A stretch of DNA of 64,000 bases, taken from contig SKCR01033449.1 of assembly GCA_019454045.1 (NCBI GenBank), forward strand, positions 1-64,000. Direction: 5' to 3'. Under the pieces are notes generated by a model. The model worked only from the letters and a program-made list of their open reading frames with translations, was not told where the DNA came from and did not search any database. Shown here piece by piece: positions 47,215-59,549 of this stretch. Position numbers and translations under genes: made by a program. Origin of the DNA: Zanthoxylum bungeanum (Eukaryota; Streptophyta; Magnoliopsida; Sapindales; Rutaceae). The stretch's first letter is position 1; every line of letters starts with the position of its first letter.

Positions 47215-48220
47215 ATAGAGAATCGGCCCCAAATATTGTCTTGTAATGTTTGGATTTATGTTTTTAATTGACCGTGTCTATAGTGGATAAAATGGGGGTT
47301 AAATCAAAGGTATTTAAGGCTAGGTAATGGTTTGGTGTCTTCCTTCATTCACTACCTTTCTAGAAGGAAAAGCTGTGAAGGCACCTATATGGCCATCTAC
47401 TCGTAGCCTATTGTGATGGACTAATTTGGAGGATTCGTTGTTTATTCCTGACACCAAGCGATAAGAGCCTAAGAGGCTTGGGTATTTAAGTGAGCCTCGC
47501 TCCACCTTCCCTCTGGGGAATCTACAACGAGAAATCCATTTGACAGTATGTCACATGCCATAGCTCATTGGCACGTACCTTAGTGTATAAAAAGGGTGCG
47601 CTCACTTGGTTGCTCGAACCCTTGATTAGGGAGACCTAGTTGTGGGCCATCCTTCACCGATGAGAGCCTTTGTCTATACTCTTGTGAACCCACCCATAGA
47701 TCGAGGTTGTATGGTTAAAGTAACAATTATTTCCTTGAGTATGTGCTTGTGGACCATCCTCATTTGGATGCAGTTGGACCATTGTCAGAAATGCGGACTT
47801 GCTGGGCCATTTAAACTGGGGCAAGTTCGTACCTTATGACCATTGGGCAAAGCTTCTGAAATGTTGATTGACCATTATGTAGAAATTATTACTCTATGTT
47901 TGCATTATCTTTCTTTTATGCTTGTGCTTGGGAACATCATCGTTTGGATCCATTTGGACCATTTGTCATGAGATGTGAACTCGTTGGCCATTTAAACTGG
48001 GACGAGTTCATTCCTATGACAGTTAGCCCAAAAGCTTCTAAAATGATAATGGGCCGACTTGTTTGAAAATTTTAGTTGATTTAGTTTGTTATATATGTTA
48101 CATGCATCTCATGCACCCCATGCATACATACATCATGTTAACCCTTGTGTTCTGAAAGCCATCATAGATTCCCGTTGGGTTAGAAAAAATGGAAGACTCA
48201 CCAAAATACTGAGAACAGAC

Positions 48221-49448
48221 ATGAGTGAATCAGATATTGAGGTATCCCGGATAGATCAGTTGGAAAATGGTTTCGCCAAGATTACTGAATAGTTGCAAGC
48301 CTTGACTACTGCCATGACAAATGGCTGTGCCCCGTGCTAGGGGAAATTATGAGAATGTGAGGCGTGATGAGCCTTCGAATGGGTTGGGGGATGATGTCCC
48401 CACTTTTGATGATGACATGGCAGAATATGCAACATGCAGAGTGATTGGGTCTCAGGCAGAATTTCAGAAGCTTCGGGATCAGGTTGAAACAGTTACCCGC
48501 AAAATGAGGGGTAAGAACAAGGATTTGCTAGATTATGAGGCAATGACCTTCGGAGAACAGCTGCCAGCTCAGTTTAAAATGCCCGACATGGCCAAGTTTA
48601 ACGGGAACGGAGACCCGAGGGTCCATCTGCAGCAATATGTGTCAATCATAAGTTCAATGGGCCTATCACAGCGCCAACTCCAAAAGATGTTTGGGATGTC
48701 ACTCGATGGGGCACATGTGGTTTGGTATCATAGCCTTAAGAAGAAGGTTAAGGAAGATTGGAAGGAACTAGCTGATGCTTTTCTGAAGCAGTATGTTACA
48801 GACTTAGAAATTGACTTGTCACTCCGTGATTTGGAGAACACTAAGCAGAAGTCAGAAGAAAGCTTCAAGGACTATGTAGACCGCTGGAGAAGCCAGCTTC
48901 TGAAAATGCAGACTCGGCCCTCTGAGAAGGACCAGATTAAAGTGATCATCAAGGGAACTAAGCCCTCGATCTACAGCAAGTTGAGGAGGATGACCTCCAT
49001 GATTGCTGATTTCTGACAGTTGAGGGAAACTGTCATGGACATTGAAGAAGAGGAGGCGGAAAATCGGAAGTTTTATGGCCATAATAGAAGGAATTTTGGG
49101 GGACATCCTGAAGCCAAGTCTTCCAGTGCTGAGGTCACTGCCATCAGGAACAGACGTTTCTCCAACTTGGGTAGACCTCTATCAAAGGTGTTTAAGAAAT
49201 TGAAGATGCAAGGACTCCTGAAACCCTTGGAACCTAAACCACTCCCCAGCCCTGTGCCGTACTACCTTGACTTGAACTTATTCTGTTATTTTCACCAACA
49301 AAAGGGTCACAAAATTGACAACTGCCCCCGCCTTAGGCATGAGATCCAAGACCTGATTGACACCCACAAAATACCTGACCCAGAAAGAGAGCAACCCAGC
49401 ACACACAGGAATCCTCTACCAAATTACCACTCTGTCCCACCACCATGA
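48221..49448 (+). pseudogene. Gag of Gyp-A, broken by stops and a frameshift
   Basis: Starts MSESDIEVSRIDQLE at 48221; a TAG ends this frame at 48290-48292. The main gag lies in another frame from 48321 to 49016. It contains FKMPDMAKFNGNGDPRVHL and WYHSLKKKVKEDWKELADAF, typical of the Ty3/Gypsy gag (retrotrans_gag) domain, then DRWRSQLLKMQTRP. A TGA at 49014-49016 interrupts it; the same frame continues to 49448 with a knuckle-like CYFHQQKGHKIDNCPRLRHE near 49288, the C.xH..GH...C pattern of the Ogre/Tat group. There is no protease or polymerase behind it. Few lesions suggest that gag function was lost recently. Confidence 0.88.
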
Positions 49449-50114
49449 TCAACTTTGGCTTGCCTGAAACCTTTGTCCTCCAAACCCTCAACCACCAAGC
49501 TTCTCACATGGGGATAATGGATAATACAACGAAGAACCAGAGGCTGAGGAAGAAGGCACTGCTGTTTCTACAAGTTTATCTTGCATTTTTAATAAAGACA
49601 TTGATTTTGTTTGCTTGTTCGTACATTTTCTCAACAATAATAAAGAAGTTCACTTCGCTTACTTGCCTGAATCTCAACTTCTCAACTTGCAACATGAGTG
49701 CATGAGACAAAAGCATTCAATCTTGGTACTATGATACTCAGAACGTAGGGAATCCTCAGAAGAAGCAAGCAGAAAAGATAAGTTGGCCATTCAGAAATTG
49801 GGAAATGAAGACAGACTGAGATTGTTAGAATTGGAAAGGGAATGAGTTCACAGAACCAATTAGTGTAGACAGATTGAAGTAGTACTTTGCTAAGGAAGAG
49901 AACGACCGGGCTGTCACTAAGGGAATTGACCGAAGACCTAACCCAACGGGATAGGAAACTCATGCATACATGCATACACGTAACACATTTTGCATCCTTT
50001 TTTTGTGTTTGTTTGTTTTATATTAACAGGTTTCGAAGAAAGAAAGAGAGAAAGCAGTCAGAGTAGTAAGAAAGCAAGTAAAGAGCTAGTCAGAAACAAC
50101 AACAGTACAGTTTC
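49449..50114 (+). other. Region behind gag in Gyp-A
   Basis: Noncoding, with a short relic frame at about 49749-49845 (EEASRKDKLAIQKL) also present in Gyp-B. Two aataaag motifs near 49591 and 49639 could act in RNA 3' processing. An intron-end-like stretch (pyrimidines, ttaacag|gtttcg) lies at 50000-50040. Confidence 0.5.
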
Positions 50115-50800
50115 AGGAACGAATCCAGGGAATGAATCTCTCAGAATTTGGAATGAATCCGGGGAATGAATCTCTCAGATTTTGGAACGAATCCAGAGAA
50201 TGAATCTCTCAGAATTTTGGAACGAATCCAGGGAATGAATCCTCAGAATTTGGAATGGATCCAGGGAATGAATCTCTCAGAGTTTGCAACGAATCCAGGG
50301 AATGAATCTCTCAGAATTTTGGAACGAATCCAGAGAATGAATCTCTCAATAATTTGGAGTGAATCCGGGGAATGAATCTCTCAGATTTTGGAACGAATCC
50401 AAGGAATGAATCTCTCAGAATTTTGGAATGAATCCCGAGGGTCGAGGCCCACATCAGTATCAGTTTGGGATGAATCCCGAGGGTCGAGGCCCACATCAGT
50501 ATCAGTCTGGGGGCGAGGCCCATATCAGTAGCAGTTAGGGCCGAGGCCCACTTCAGCATCAGTTTTGGGGATGAGTCCCAGGGTCGAGGCCCACATCACT
50601 ATCAGTTTTAGGGATGAGTCCCTGGGTCGAGGCCCACATCACTATCAGTTTTGGGGATGAGTCCTAGGGTTGAGGCCCATTGCATCACAAGCCGAGAATG
50701 GCACTCCAACAATGGAAAACGGTTCGGGAATGGACCACATCACGGTAACGGTTCGGGAATGGACCACATCACAGCGGTTCGGGAATGAACCAGGGGTCGC
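50115..50800 (+). repeat. Tandem-repeat block before the 3' LTR of Gyp-A
   Basis: About nine 34-36 bp units (gaacgaatccagggaatgaa then tctctcagaattttg) to 50435. Then come five to six units around gggtcgaggcccacatcagt to 50690, then three gcggttcgggaatggaccac units. The last two types match reversed units in Gyp-B; the first type does not. Confidence 0.9.
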
Positions 50801-50941
50801 AGCACCTCACCACCCCAATCAACTCAACATGTGGAAAGTCAAGTGGCAGTTGGCGCGCCAGGTAAGTGAAAATGCATTGCATAACTTTGATAGGATTTTC
50901 ACCGTTGCACATTACACAAGTCCCATCAAAGTGGGGGCGAC

Positions 50942-53768
50942 TGTAGGCACTGCATTTTTGTATATAAGTCCCTATGATGAGTCTCATTTGGAGGCACTAC
51001 CTTTTAAGTCACGAAAGTCACGAGAAACGGACGTCGGAAGGGGAAATTCAGAATAAGTACGTCATCGGATTCATTTCACAAGTTCATTGTTTTCGTTCGT
51101 GCTGCGTTCGTTACTTCGTTCGAACGTCAAACAAAGAGACGGGCGTTCGTGCCGCGTTCGAGGAGGAGGCGTTCGAACGGTGTCGGTAATTCTGGTTTTG
51201 CTGCTAGCCTCACACCCAAGCCCAATTAACCCACCAAAGCCCATAAAACACATCCCAATTAATAAAACACATTTAAAACACATGGGAAATTAAATTAAAT
51301 CTTAATTAAAATAAACATTGAATTAAATAAAATATTTAAACCATTTACCAATTAAATAAAACATAAAATATAATCATACCTAATTAAGACAAATCAAATA
51401 TATTAACTTCCTAACTAAACAAAATCACATACTAAATTAAAAAGATGTCATGCCTAATTAAAATCAATCAAAACCAATTAAAAATATTGTATTCCTAATC
51501 TAAACCAAATTTATCCCCCATCAAATCCCTTGCTTTCCTTGTCCAACACCAAATCAAATCCTCCCTTTAATGCCAAATCCCTTCCTTGTGAGACAAGGTG
51601 AAGCCCTAGCCATTCTCTATATAAACAACACCTCTCCAAGGCATTCCCCTCCCCTAGTGCACGCCCATTACAAGAAAGGAAGCAAAGAATTTCCAACCCC
51701 TTTCCCCTAGCTCATTCACACAAGAAACACCCAAGCTCATACACACAACTCACACAAAATCACAACACCCACAAGAAACACCCAAAGCTTATTGACACAA
51801 CTCTCCCTCACTCTCAATAATCGAAGATCACAAACAAAGAACCCTCATTTCCTTGACCAAAACACATCCCGAACAGCCCATTTACCTCATCAAAACAGCC
51901 CCCGAACCACACCATAACACCACCGAAAATCACACCCAAAATAGTAGCCAAAACATCCCAAGAACAGTAACTAAAATACATCAGCAGAACAGTAGGAAAA
52001 CGGCAGTGAATCGGAGTCAAAAGCAGCAGCAAAAGACGGAGAACGACGACTCCAAACGGTGTGAGACAACAAATGAGAGCACCAGTGAACGGAAGAGTTG
52101 CGGAGCATCCACCCTTCCGACGATCGTGTGCCGTACATCCGAGAGGTGATTTAAAAGGTTAGACCTGAGGGTACTTTTCACACTCATCTTTATTTGATTT
52201 TTGTTATTTTTATCTTGATCGTATTTTAATTATTTGTTGAATCTTGTTTGTGTATGATGTGTGTTGTGGGTATTGGATGAATGGAAAAGTGTCGTCTCTT
52301 GTGGTATATAGGATGGAAACCCGGACATAAATTTCATAGCCGATTCCGAATGGACGGTAGTATGATCTGTACTCGGGATACAACTCCACGTACCACTTGA
52401 GTAAAATGGCACACTCTTTTATTTTATGTTGCTTCGGTTTATTTATTTTTCGTTATTTGAATTCTGCATGTTACTTTTGCATGTGTGATACAACCGAGCG
52501 CATGGGCTTAGTAAGTCGGATTAAAGGTCCCCTATTTTGAGGGGTTAAAATCCTTTACCATGATGATTTGCCGCGCCAGTTGATGTATGTTCGGTTGAAT
52601 GCAAAATATGTTCAATCAGATATACTAAGTTTGATATGATTGTCTTTATTTTTATATGCATTGAGATAAGCGCATGGGCTTAGTAAGTGTGATGAAAGGT
52701 CCTCTAATTGAAGAGGTTAAAATCCTTTGCCACGATGCTTCACCGCGGCTCGTATTTCACTATTTGTTTTTTTATGTATGTATTGCATCACATTTTGTGC
52801 ATCAGGTCAGTTCTTGTTCGAACGCGTTATCAAAAGCTATACGAACGCGACCCTTCTGTTTTCCGTTCGAACGCGTTTTACAAACGCTACTCGAACGAGC
52901 ATGCATTTTGTTTCATCAGGTCTGGATCCGTTCGAACACGTTATCGAACGCTATACGAACGTGAACCATCTGTTTCCCGTTCGAACGTGTTTTACAAACG
53001 CTACGCGAACGCACACGCACTTTCTTAGTCTTAGCATGCATCAGGTCTGGTTCCATTCGAACGCGTTCTCGAACGCTACGCGAATGCATACACACTTTCT
53101 TAGTCTTATCATGCATCAGGTCTGGTTCCGTTCGAATGTGTTCTCAAACGATATACGAACGCGAACCTTCTGTTTACCGTTCGAACGCGTTTACGAATGC
53201 TACACGAACGCGCACACACTGAACTGAGTCTGTCTCATCATATTCATGCATAATTGCCTCTTGGTTGATCTTTCTTGTGTTATGTAGCCAATTATATTAT
53301 TTGTATTCCTGTATTTATCCATTCTATATGTTCTTGGGATGATATTCAAGCATGATTAGGCTGTTAGCATGTTATTTGGTTAATATGTTCATGAGATAGT
53401 ATTCAAGCATGATTATGTTGTTCTTAGTTTTTTATATCTTATGATTGAGAAATGTTCATGAGATTGCCATGAGATGTTGCATGTTGTGATGAACGTGTTG
53501 ATGTATGCATGTGAATTTAGAAGCATGATACTCTTGGAAATAAGTGTTACTTAAACTTGATTAAATTATTACATAAATCCTTTCATTACAAGTGACATAA
53601 GTAAGGGACCATTCCGAACCCAACGGTTTGAGGTCTTCCCTTGCGAGGGGTGAGTGCGGCATTAAATCTTTGTCCCGGTTCACACCGGGTGGTGACTCCA
53701 TGTTATTTCGTACTTCCCAACTAGGCCGCGAGCCTAGAACAACGTCGCCCAGGTTCTGTGTTCCCACA
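50942..53768 (+). mobile_element. 3' LTR of Gyp-A (2827 bp)
   Basis: Preceded by aaagtgggggcgac and followed by the second gtatg. TATA box at 51617-51625, 88-bp module at 52303-52390. Confidence 0.95.
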
Positions 53769-53773
53769 GTATG

Positions 53774-56339
53774 CTTATATATTGATAACTTAGAGTTATG
53801 CATGATCAATTTGATGAAAAATTAATTGGATTAATTTTCCCCAAATTTGGAGGCTTGGCCGAGAGTTTGAACCATTTAAAGTAATGGTGATTTTTTAATT
53901 TTAGACAATTGGATGTGTTTAAAATGCATGGGATATATTAGTTTGTGATTAATTGGATTGAAATCAAAATTGATATAAAAAATCTCTAATTACCGTGAGC
54001 TTATGGAAGCATGAATGAATTGATTTTACTTCAATTTGTGTTGGACATAAGTTGATTATTTAAAGCATGATTAATTAGTGTAATTGGTATTTTGGAAATA
54101 TTAGTTTAACTAATTAATTATTGCTATACACTTTAGTTAATTAAATTGTGATATTTGGAATGTTGGAATTTAATTAATTAGGCTTAATTTGGAATTGGGC
54201 GATTAATGTTGTATTTGGGCTTAATGGGCTTGGTTGGGAAGTTTGGTTTAGGATAAATGTTGGATCCAATTGGGCCTAAAACCATTTCCATAAAGTCCAA
54301 ATATGATAATTGGGCCTTTAAAATTTAATTGGGCCTAATGGGCCAAAATTAATTTTGTGGCAAAGGGTAATTCCTTATTGGGCTTTGGTTGCCAAAGTCC
54401 ATGCCTTATGAATTAATTAAAAGCCCATTGGACTTTAATTAAATTGACATTGGATGTTAATTGGGTTTTGAAACCCGTTAAAATTAGATTTAGAATCTAA
54501 GTCGCAAAGGCTCATTAATAAAGTGTAATTATTTAATTGGGATTAAATAAAGAATTAGTATTGAATACAAATTAAATTGGATTTAATATTGTAGTTTGAT
54601 ATAATTCGAGAATTCGTACTTTGAGTACTTATTCCCAAACGAGTTGGACTCGCGCAAATCAAATCGTTGTTTGAACATTTGATGATCATTAATTAAAGAT
54701 TAATTAATTGGATTAGATTGATTGATAACATGCTTTATGTGAATACATGGATGTGATGTATGAATAATGTATATCGGATGGATATTAGATGGGTGAGGGC
54801 AATTTTGGAAATTATTGTAATAAATTTAGAATTTATTAAATTGGACCTGTGTGTCCAGCCTTTACCTCTTGACTCTTTGTATTTCTCTTATCACCTATTC
54901 CCCCCAATGTAAATGAGGTTTCTTTAGAAGTGTTATATAATTGGGTAGAAGTAAGAATAGTGCTAGCCGGGGAGAGGAAAGGGAGAGATTTGTTCTAGAA
55001 ACAATTTGTGAAATATCCATCCGTATATCATTATTAATTTATTTACCGCGCCTTATTATGCTTTTAGAATGCATGCTTAAGGGTGTATGATGAGACCTAA
55101 TCAAAGATAAATAATTGGTTGCCAATTATGCAAAAAAAAACCCTCAACAAATATTAAACGTTTTCCTTCCATTGAGTGATTCTCTCTCAAGATCCAAGAT
55201 TGACACTAGTTTGTTGGCCAAAGTCAAGACCTTTGTCCATCGTGGATGTGTTTGAATCATGAAGGCTTTGTTCCATATCGCATGTCTTGTCCAAGTTGGG
55301 ATTTGTTTGCCAAAGTCAAGATCAATTCTTGTCCATCGACATCGATTACGAAGCTTTCCAAAGTCAATGGTCCCGCTTAACTGGAATCATTAAGCTTGTT
55401 GTGCCAAAGCCAAGGCTTAGCTGATTCGAGGAAAAATGTTAGGGAATATATTGGATATATGTTTCGGACTTGGATGTCCACCTACTGGATCTAGGAATTG
55501 GATAAGATCCAATTGATCTTAGAGATCTACCTAGTTAAGTTTCATAAAACTTGTTGGCCAAATTCAAGGTTGTGTGTTATTTAACGGGGATTCTAGCCAC
55601 TAGGAAACTAGGTTTCCCGAGTACCAACAGAGGGTTAGAGGCTCGTCGAAAAATAGTGGGAGGCAAGTATTAAATTTGCAATTTCGTTTGGATACTTGCC
55701 AATAGGCGCTCATTTCATTTTTCGTCATTATATATTAATAAATATATTAGTTGGACTAATATTTAATATTTAATATTTAATTGTTGTTTTAATTTAACAG
55801 TTGGACTGTATTCAAACTACTTCATTTATAGTTGATTATATAATTGGATTATAGTAATCAATATATTTGAATTTAACCAATCAAATTATAGTTGATTATA
55901 TAGTTAGACTATAGTAATCATTATATTCAATTGTACCTGAAATCGTTGATTGGATAGTTGGACTATTGGAATCAAGATAACTGAAATATTAGCGTTTAGA
56001 ACATAATCCTGGGTTAAAATGTCATTAAACGGCTTTAATTTTCAGATTGGGAATAGAACCTCAGGATAGTCATAAGAAATGAGAAGTTATTCTATTTGAT
56101 AGAAAAACCTCTCGGGCATGAGCCCGGAGTTGAGCGAATAGTAGAGCATGAGCTTTGGAAGACTCATGGTGATGATAACTTTAGTGCTCAATCTGTTATG
56201 CTTACCGTAATGAATCTTTAATTCCGTCGTCAGAATTAAGGATTAGATCATTGTACCATGATGATGAAATTAAAGATGTTCATAGATCTATCCTTAGATC
56301 TTAGAAGTACAAATTGGAAAAAGGAAGCTCTTTCGCTCG
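53774..56339 (+). other. Leader and gag start region of C2, noncoding
   Basis: AT-rich. Contains five variants of ttgttggccaaagtcaag between 55211 and 55565. Gag start motifs are no longer recognisable. An aattaatta-rich stretch (54050-54180) has no coding content. Confidence 0.6.
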
Positions 56340-59300
56340 CGTATGTCAAAGGGTACATCTGTCGAGCACTAGGTGTCGCAGATGATTGCTGACATCGAAC
56401 AGCTAGGTTAGCTGGGCATTACCTACGTGGCCGAGACTACCAAAGATTTGATCTTATAGTCTCTACCCGAAAGCTGGGGCAGGTTCATTATGAACCAAGA
56501 GAAAACACTTGGAAGACAAATGACATATCCCAAGATGTCTGCCTAAACTGTGGCAAACGGGGTTACTGAAAGCCTGACTGTCGTATGAACAAGGCAGACA
56601 TGAAGGAAGAGAAGGCGGGGCAAGGCTCCGGCTTCAAGTATATTTGTCATAAACATGTTCACTACTTATTTCAAAATTGGATTTTGATACTAAGTGTTGT
56701 ACATAATATATGTACTGATGTGCGGGATCTGCTGATAAGCAGGAGACTGGCTTCAGTTGAGATCGACCTGCGAGTCGGAATCGGGACGATAGTCGCTGTT
56801 TTAACCGTAGAAACCTAAGTTTTGAAACTGCCATTTGGGCATGTACTTAAATTAGGTGAATGTTATAATGTATCTAGTTTGACTAGGAATATTATCTCTG
56901 TATCTAGTTTAACCCGTTGCGGGTATACCTTTATATTCTAGAACATTAAGTGTTTTATTTTATAAAGATGATATTGAGATAAACACATTAGATGTGAATA
57001 ACAGTATTTATATTTTGAATATAAATGAATCTCAAACGTATAACATGACAAACAAATAGCTCAAACTGAATAAATCAGATGAGACTTATTTGTGGCATTA
57101 TTGTCTGGGACACATTAACAAGACACGTATATCCACACATTCGAAGAGTGGGTACTAGGACGGATTTGATTCTATTTCAAATAATGTCTACGAATCTAGT
57201 TTATTAGGCAAAGTGCCTAAAACACCTTTTACTTGCTAAAAGTGCAAGTACCACCGATCTGTTAGCCATCGTTCATAGCGGCGTAAGTGGGCTCATATCT
57301 AGCTAGGCTAGAGGTGGATATGAATACTTCGTAACCTTTACGGATATGGCATCACGTTATGGTTATGTGTATCTTAATGAAACACAAGTCAGAAACTTTT
57401 AGAGTTTCAACTCGAAGTAGACAGACAGACTGGCTAAAGTATTAAAACCGTCACGGTTAGACCGTGGTGGAAAATACTTAAGCAATAAGTTTCTCGACTA
57501 TTTGAAAGAGTATGGTATTCTTTCATAGTGGACTCCTCCCGGAACACCTCATCCTGACGGTGTGTCCGAACAGAGAAACAAAACTTTGTTGGACATAGTA
57601 AGGTTAATGATAAGTCGCTCTGAGCTACCATTTTCCTTCTAGGGATACACATTAAATAGTGCAATACTTATTTTGAATAAGGTTCCATAAAAATCTGTTG
57701 GACAAACTTCATATTAGATATTAACAGGAAAGAAACCGGGTTTTCTCATTCCTGAACATTTGGGAATGCTGGGCATATGTTTGGATGATACCAAACTAGA
57801 ACCCAAATCGGATAAGTGCCTATTTGTAGGTTATCCTAGGGAAACCAAAGTATAGTACTTATACAACTCACAAGAGAACAATGTAATTGTTGCTCTCCAT
57901 TTGGTATTCCTAAGAGGAATTCCTATATCCAATGGTAAGTGGGAGGAAAGTAAAACTCGATGAAAATCGGAGTAATACTATTCTAGGCATCGATTCCTTA
58001 ATGGAACACAAACAGTTCATCAAGGATGAAACTGTACCATAATCTTCAAATACACAAGAACCGCGTAAGTCTGAGAGAGTTAGAAAACAACCTAAGAGGT
58101 ATGTGTTTCTGATCTCACCTCATGAAGATGTCAATCTTATTGAGGAATACGAACTGGCTACATATGAGGAAATGATACAAGGTATCGACTCCCTTTTATG
58201 GCAAAGTGCCATGAAATCCGAAATGGATTCCAGGTATACCAACCAAGTTTGGACACTGGTTGTTGTACCGGAAGGCATTGTGCCTATTGGTACTATATGT
58301 GTCTTCAAGGAAGACAAACATGGATGGCAACATACAAATATACAAAGCTAGGCTTGTAGCGAAAATGTATCGTTATCAACATTGTGTCGATTATGACGAA
58401 ACCTTTTACTCGTTACCATGATTGAATCCATTCGGATAATGCTTGCTAATGCTGCATGTTTCATTTATGAAATATGAAAGCTAAACGTCAAAACCTCTTT
58501 CCTTAAACGGAAACCTTTTGGAGGATATTTACAACATCCTGACGGTTTTGTCGTGCCAAAACAAGCAAACAAGGTTTGCAAGTTAATTCAATCCATTTGT
58601 GGATTGAAGCAAGCATTGCGTTCTTGGAACTAACATTTTGATAAGATCATAATGGTATATGATTTAATTCAAAACGAAGATAATTCTTGTGTATATAAGA
58701 AGGTTAGTGTGAGTGCACTGACAGTGATTGTCCTATATAATGATGACATATCATTTCTTGGAAATGACATTCCCATAATATAATCGGTGAAAGCTTGGCT
58801 TTCATGAAAATTCTCCGTAGAACACTTGGGAGAGACAAACTTTATTCTAGGAATAAGGATCTACTGGGATAGATCTAAAAGTTTTTGACACTCTTCGAGA
58901 ACTCTTACATTGAAAAATATGTACGCGACCTGGTGTCTCATATGCTTTGAGCATATGGAGTGACAATCAGGCCAATCCAAGTGATAGTCACTGGATTGAT
59001 GTTAAGAACATTCTTAAGTATCTTAGATGATCTAAGGATGCTTTCTTAAGCTATGGAGGATGAGGAGAACTTGAAGTGACTTGGTTCACCGTTGTAAGTT
59101 TCCAAACCGACAAAGACGACTTTAAGTCATAATAAGGGTACTATATAGTTTGAATAACGGAACAGTGAGCTGGAAATCTTCCAAGCAAGATATTGTTGCC
59201 GAATAAACAACAAAAACGGAATATTACTGCAGCTGAGGCAACAAAAGAAGTAATTTTGGATCTGTAAAATTCCTAATTAGATTAGGAGCAGTTCTGTTAG

Positions 59301-59520
59301 CAGTTGAGCTAGGCTACAACACATGCTAAAGAATTAATGGTCTCATCAACGATCCATGTATATACTTCAACTATTTCATCTGATTCGTCGGATCATACAT
59401 CATGGCGATGTGATGATCGAATAAATCGCATCAGATGATAACAATGCAAATCCGCTGACGAAAGCTATTTCTCAGCAGAAGTTTGATTGGCCCGTACATA
59501 GTTCAGGTGTAGGACACTTG
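56340..59520 (+). pseudogene. Copia gag-pol of C2, decayed
   Basis: Motifs in Copia order. A gag end lies at 56340-56500 (MSKGTSVEH, LPESWGRFIMN). A zinc knuckle CLNCGKRGY..PDC at about 56541-56582 has its histidine replaced by Y. The pre-integrase WHYCLGHINKTRIS is at about 57094-57140. Integrase relics at 57300-57700 include HPDGVSEQRNKTLLDIVR. The RT start, with LATYEEMIQGIDS and VWTLVVVPEGIVPIGT, is at 58103-58351. The catalytic region is LYNDDISFLGNDI at about 58733 (YVDD became YNDD), with RNase H WKSSKQDIVAE at about 59170. Many stops and frameshifts; no product possible. Integrase before RT proves Copia order. Confidence 0.9.
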
Positions 59521-59549
59521 AGTGATTGGCTATATGCCAAGTGGGAGAT

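Larger units (their letters stand above)
44367..53768 (+). mobile_element. Gyp-A: complete gag-only Ogre/Tat-like retrotransposon (9.4 kb)
   Basis: LTRs 44367-47194 and 50942-53768 (2828 and 2827 bp, few differences by eye), primer site 47195-47214, polypurine tract 50928-50941, perfect 5-bp duplication gtatg (44362-44366, 53769-53773). The 3.75-kb interior has only a broken gag and tandem repeats; no protease, RT, RNase H or integrase. Nearly equal LTRs and intact ends make it one of the younger insertions here. It fits the gag-only class called TR-GAG. Confidence 0.94.
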
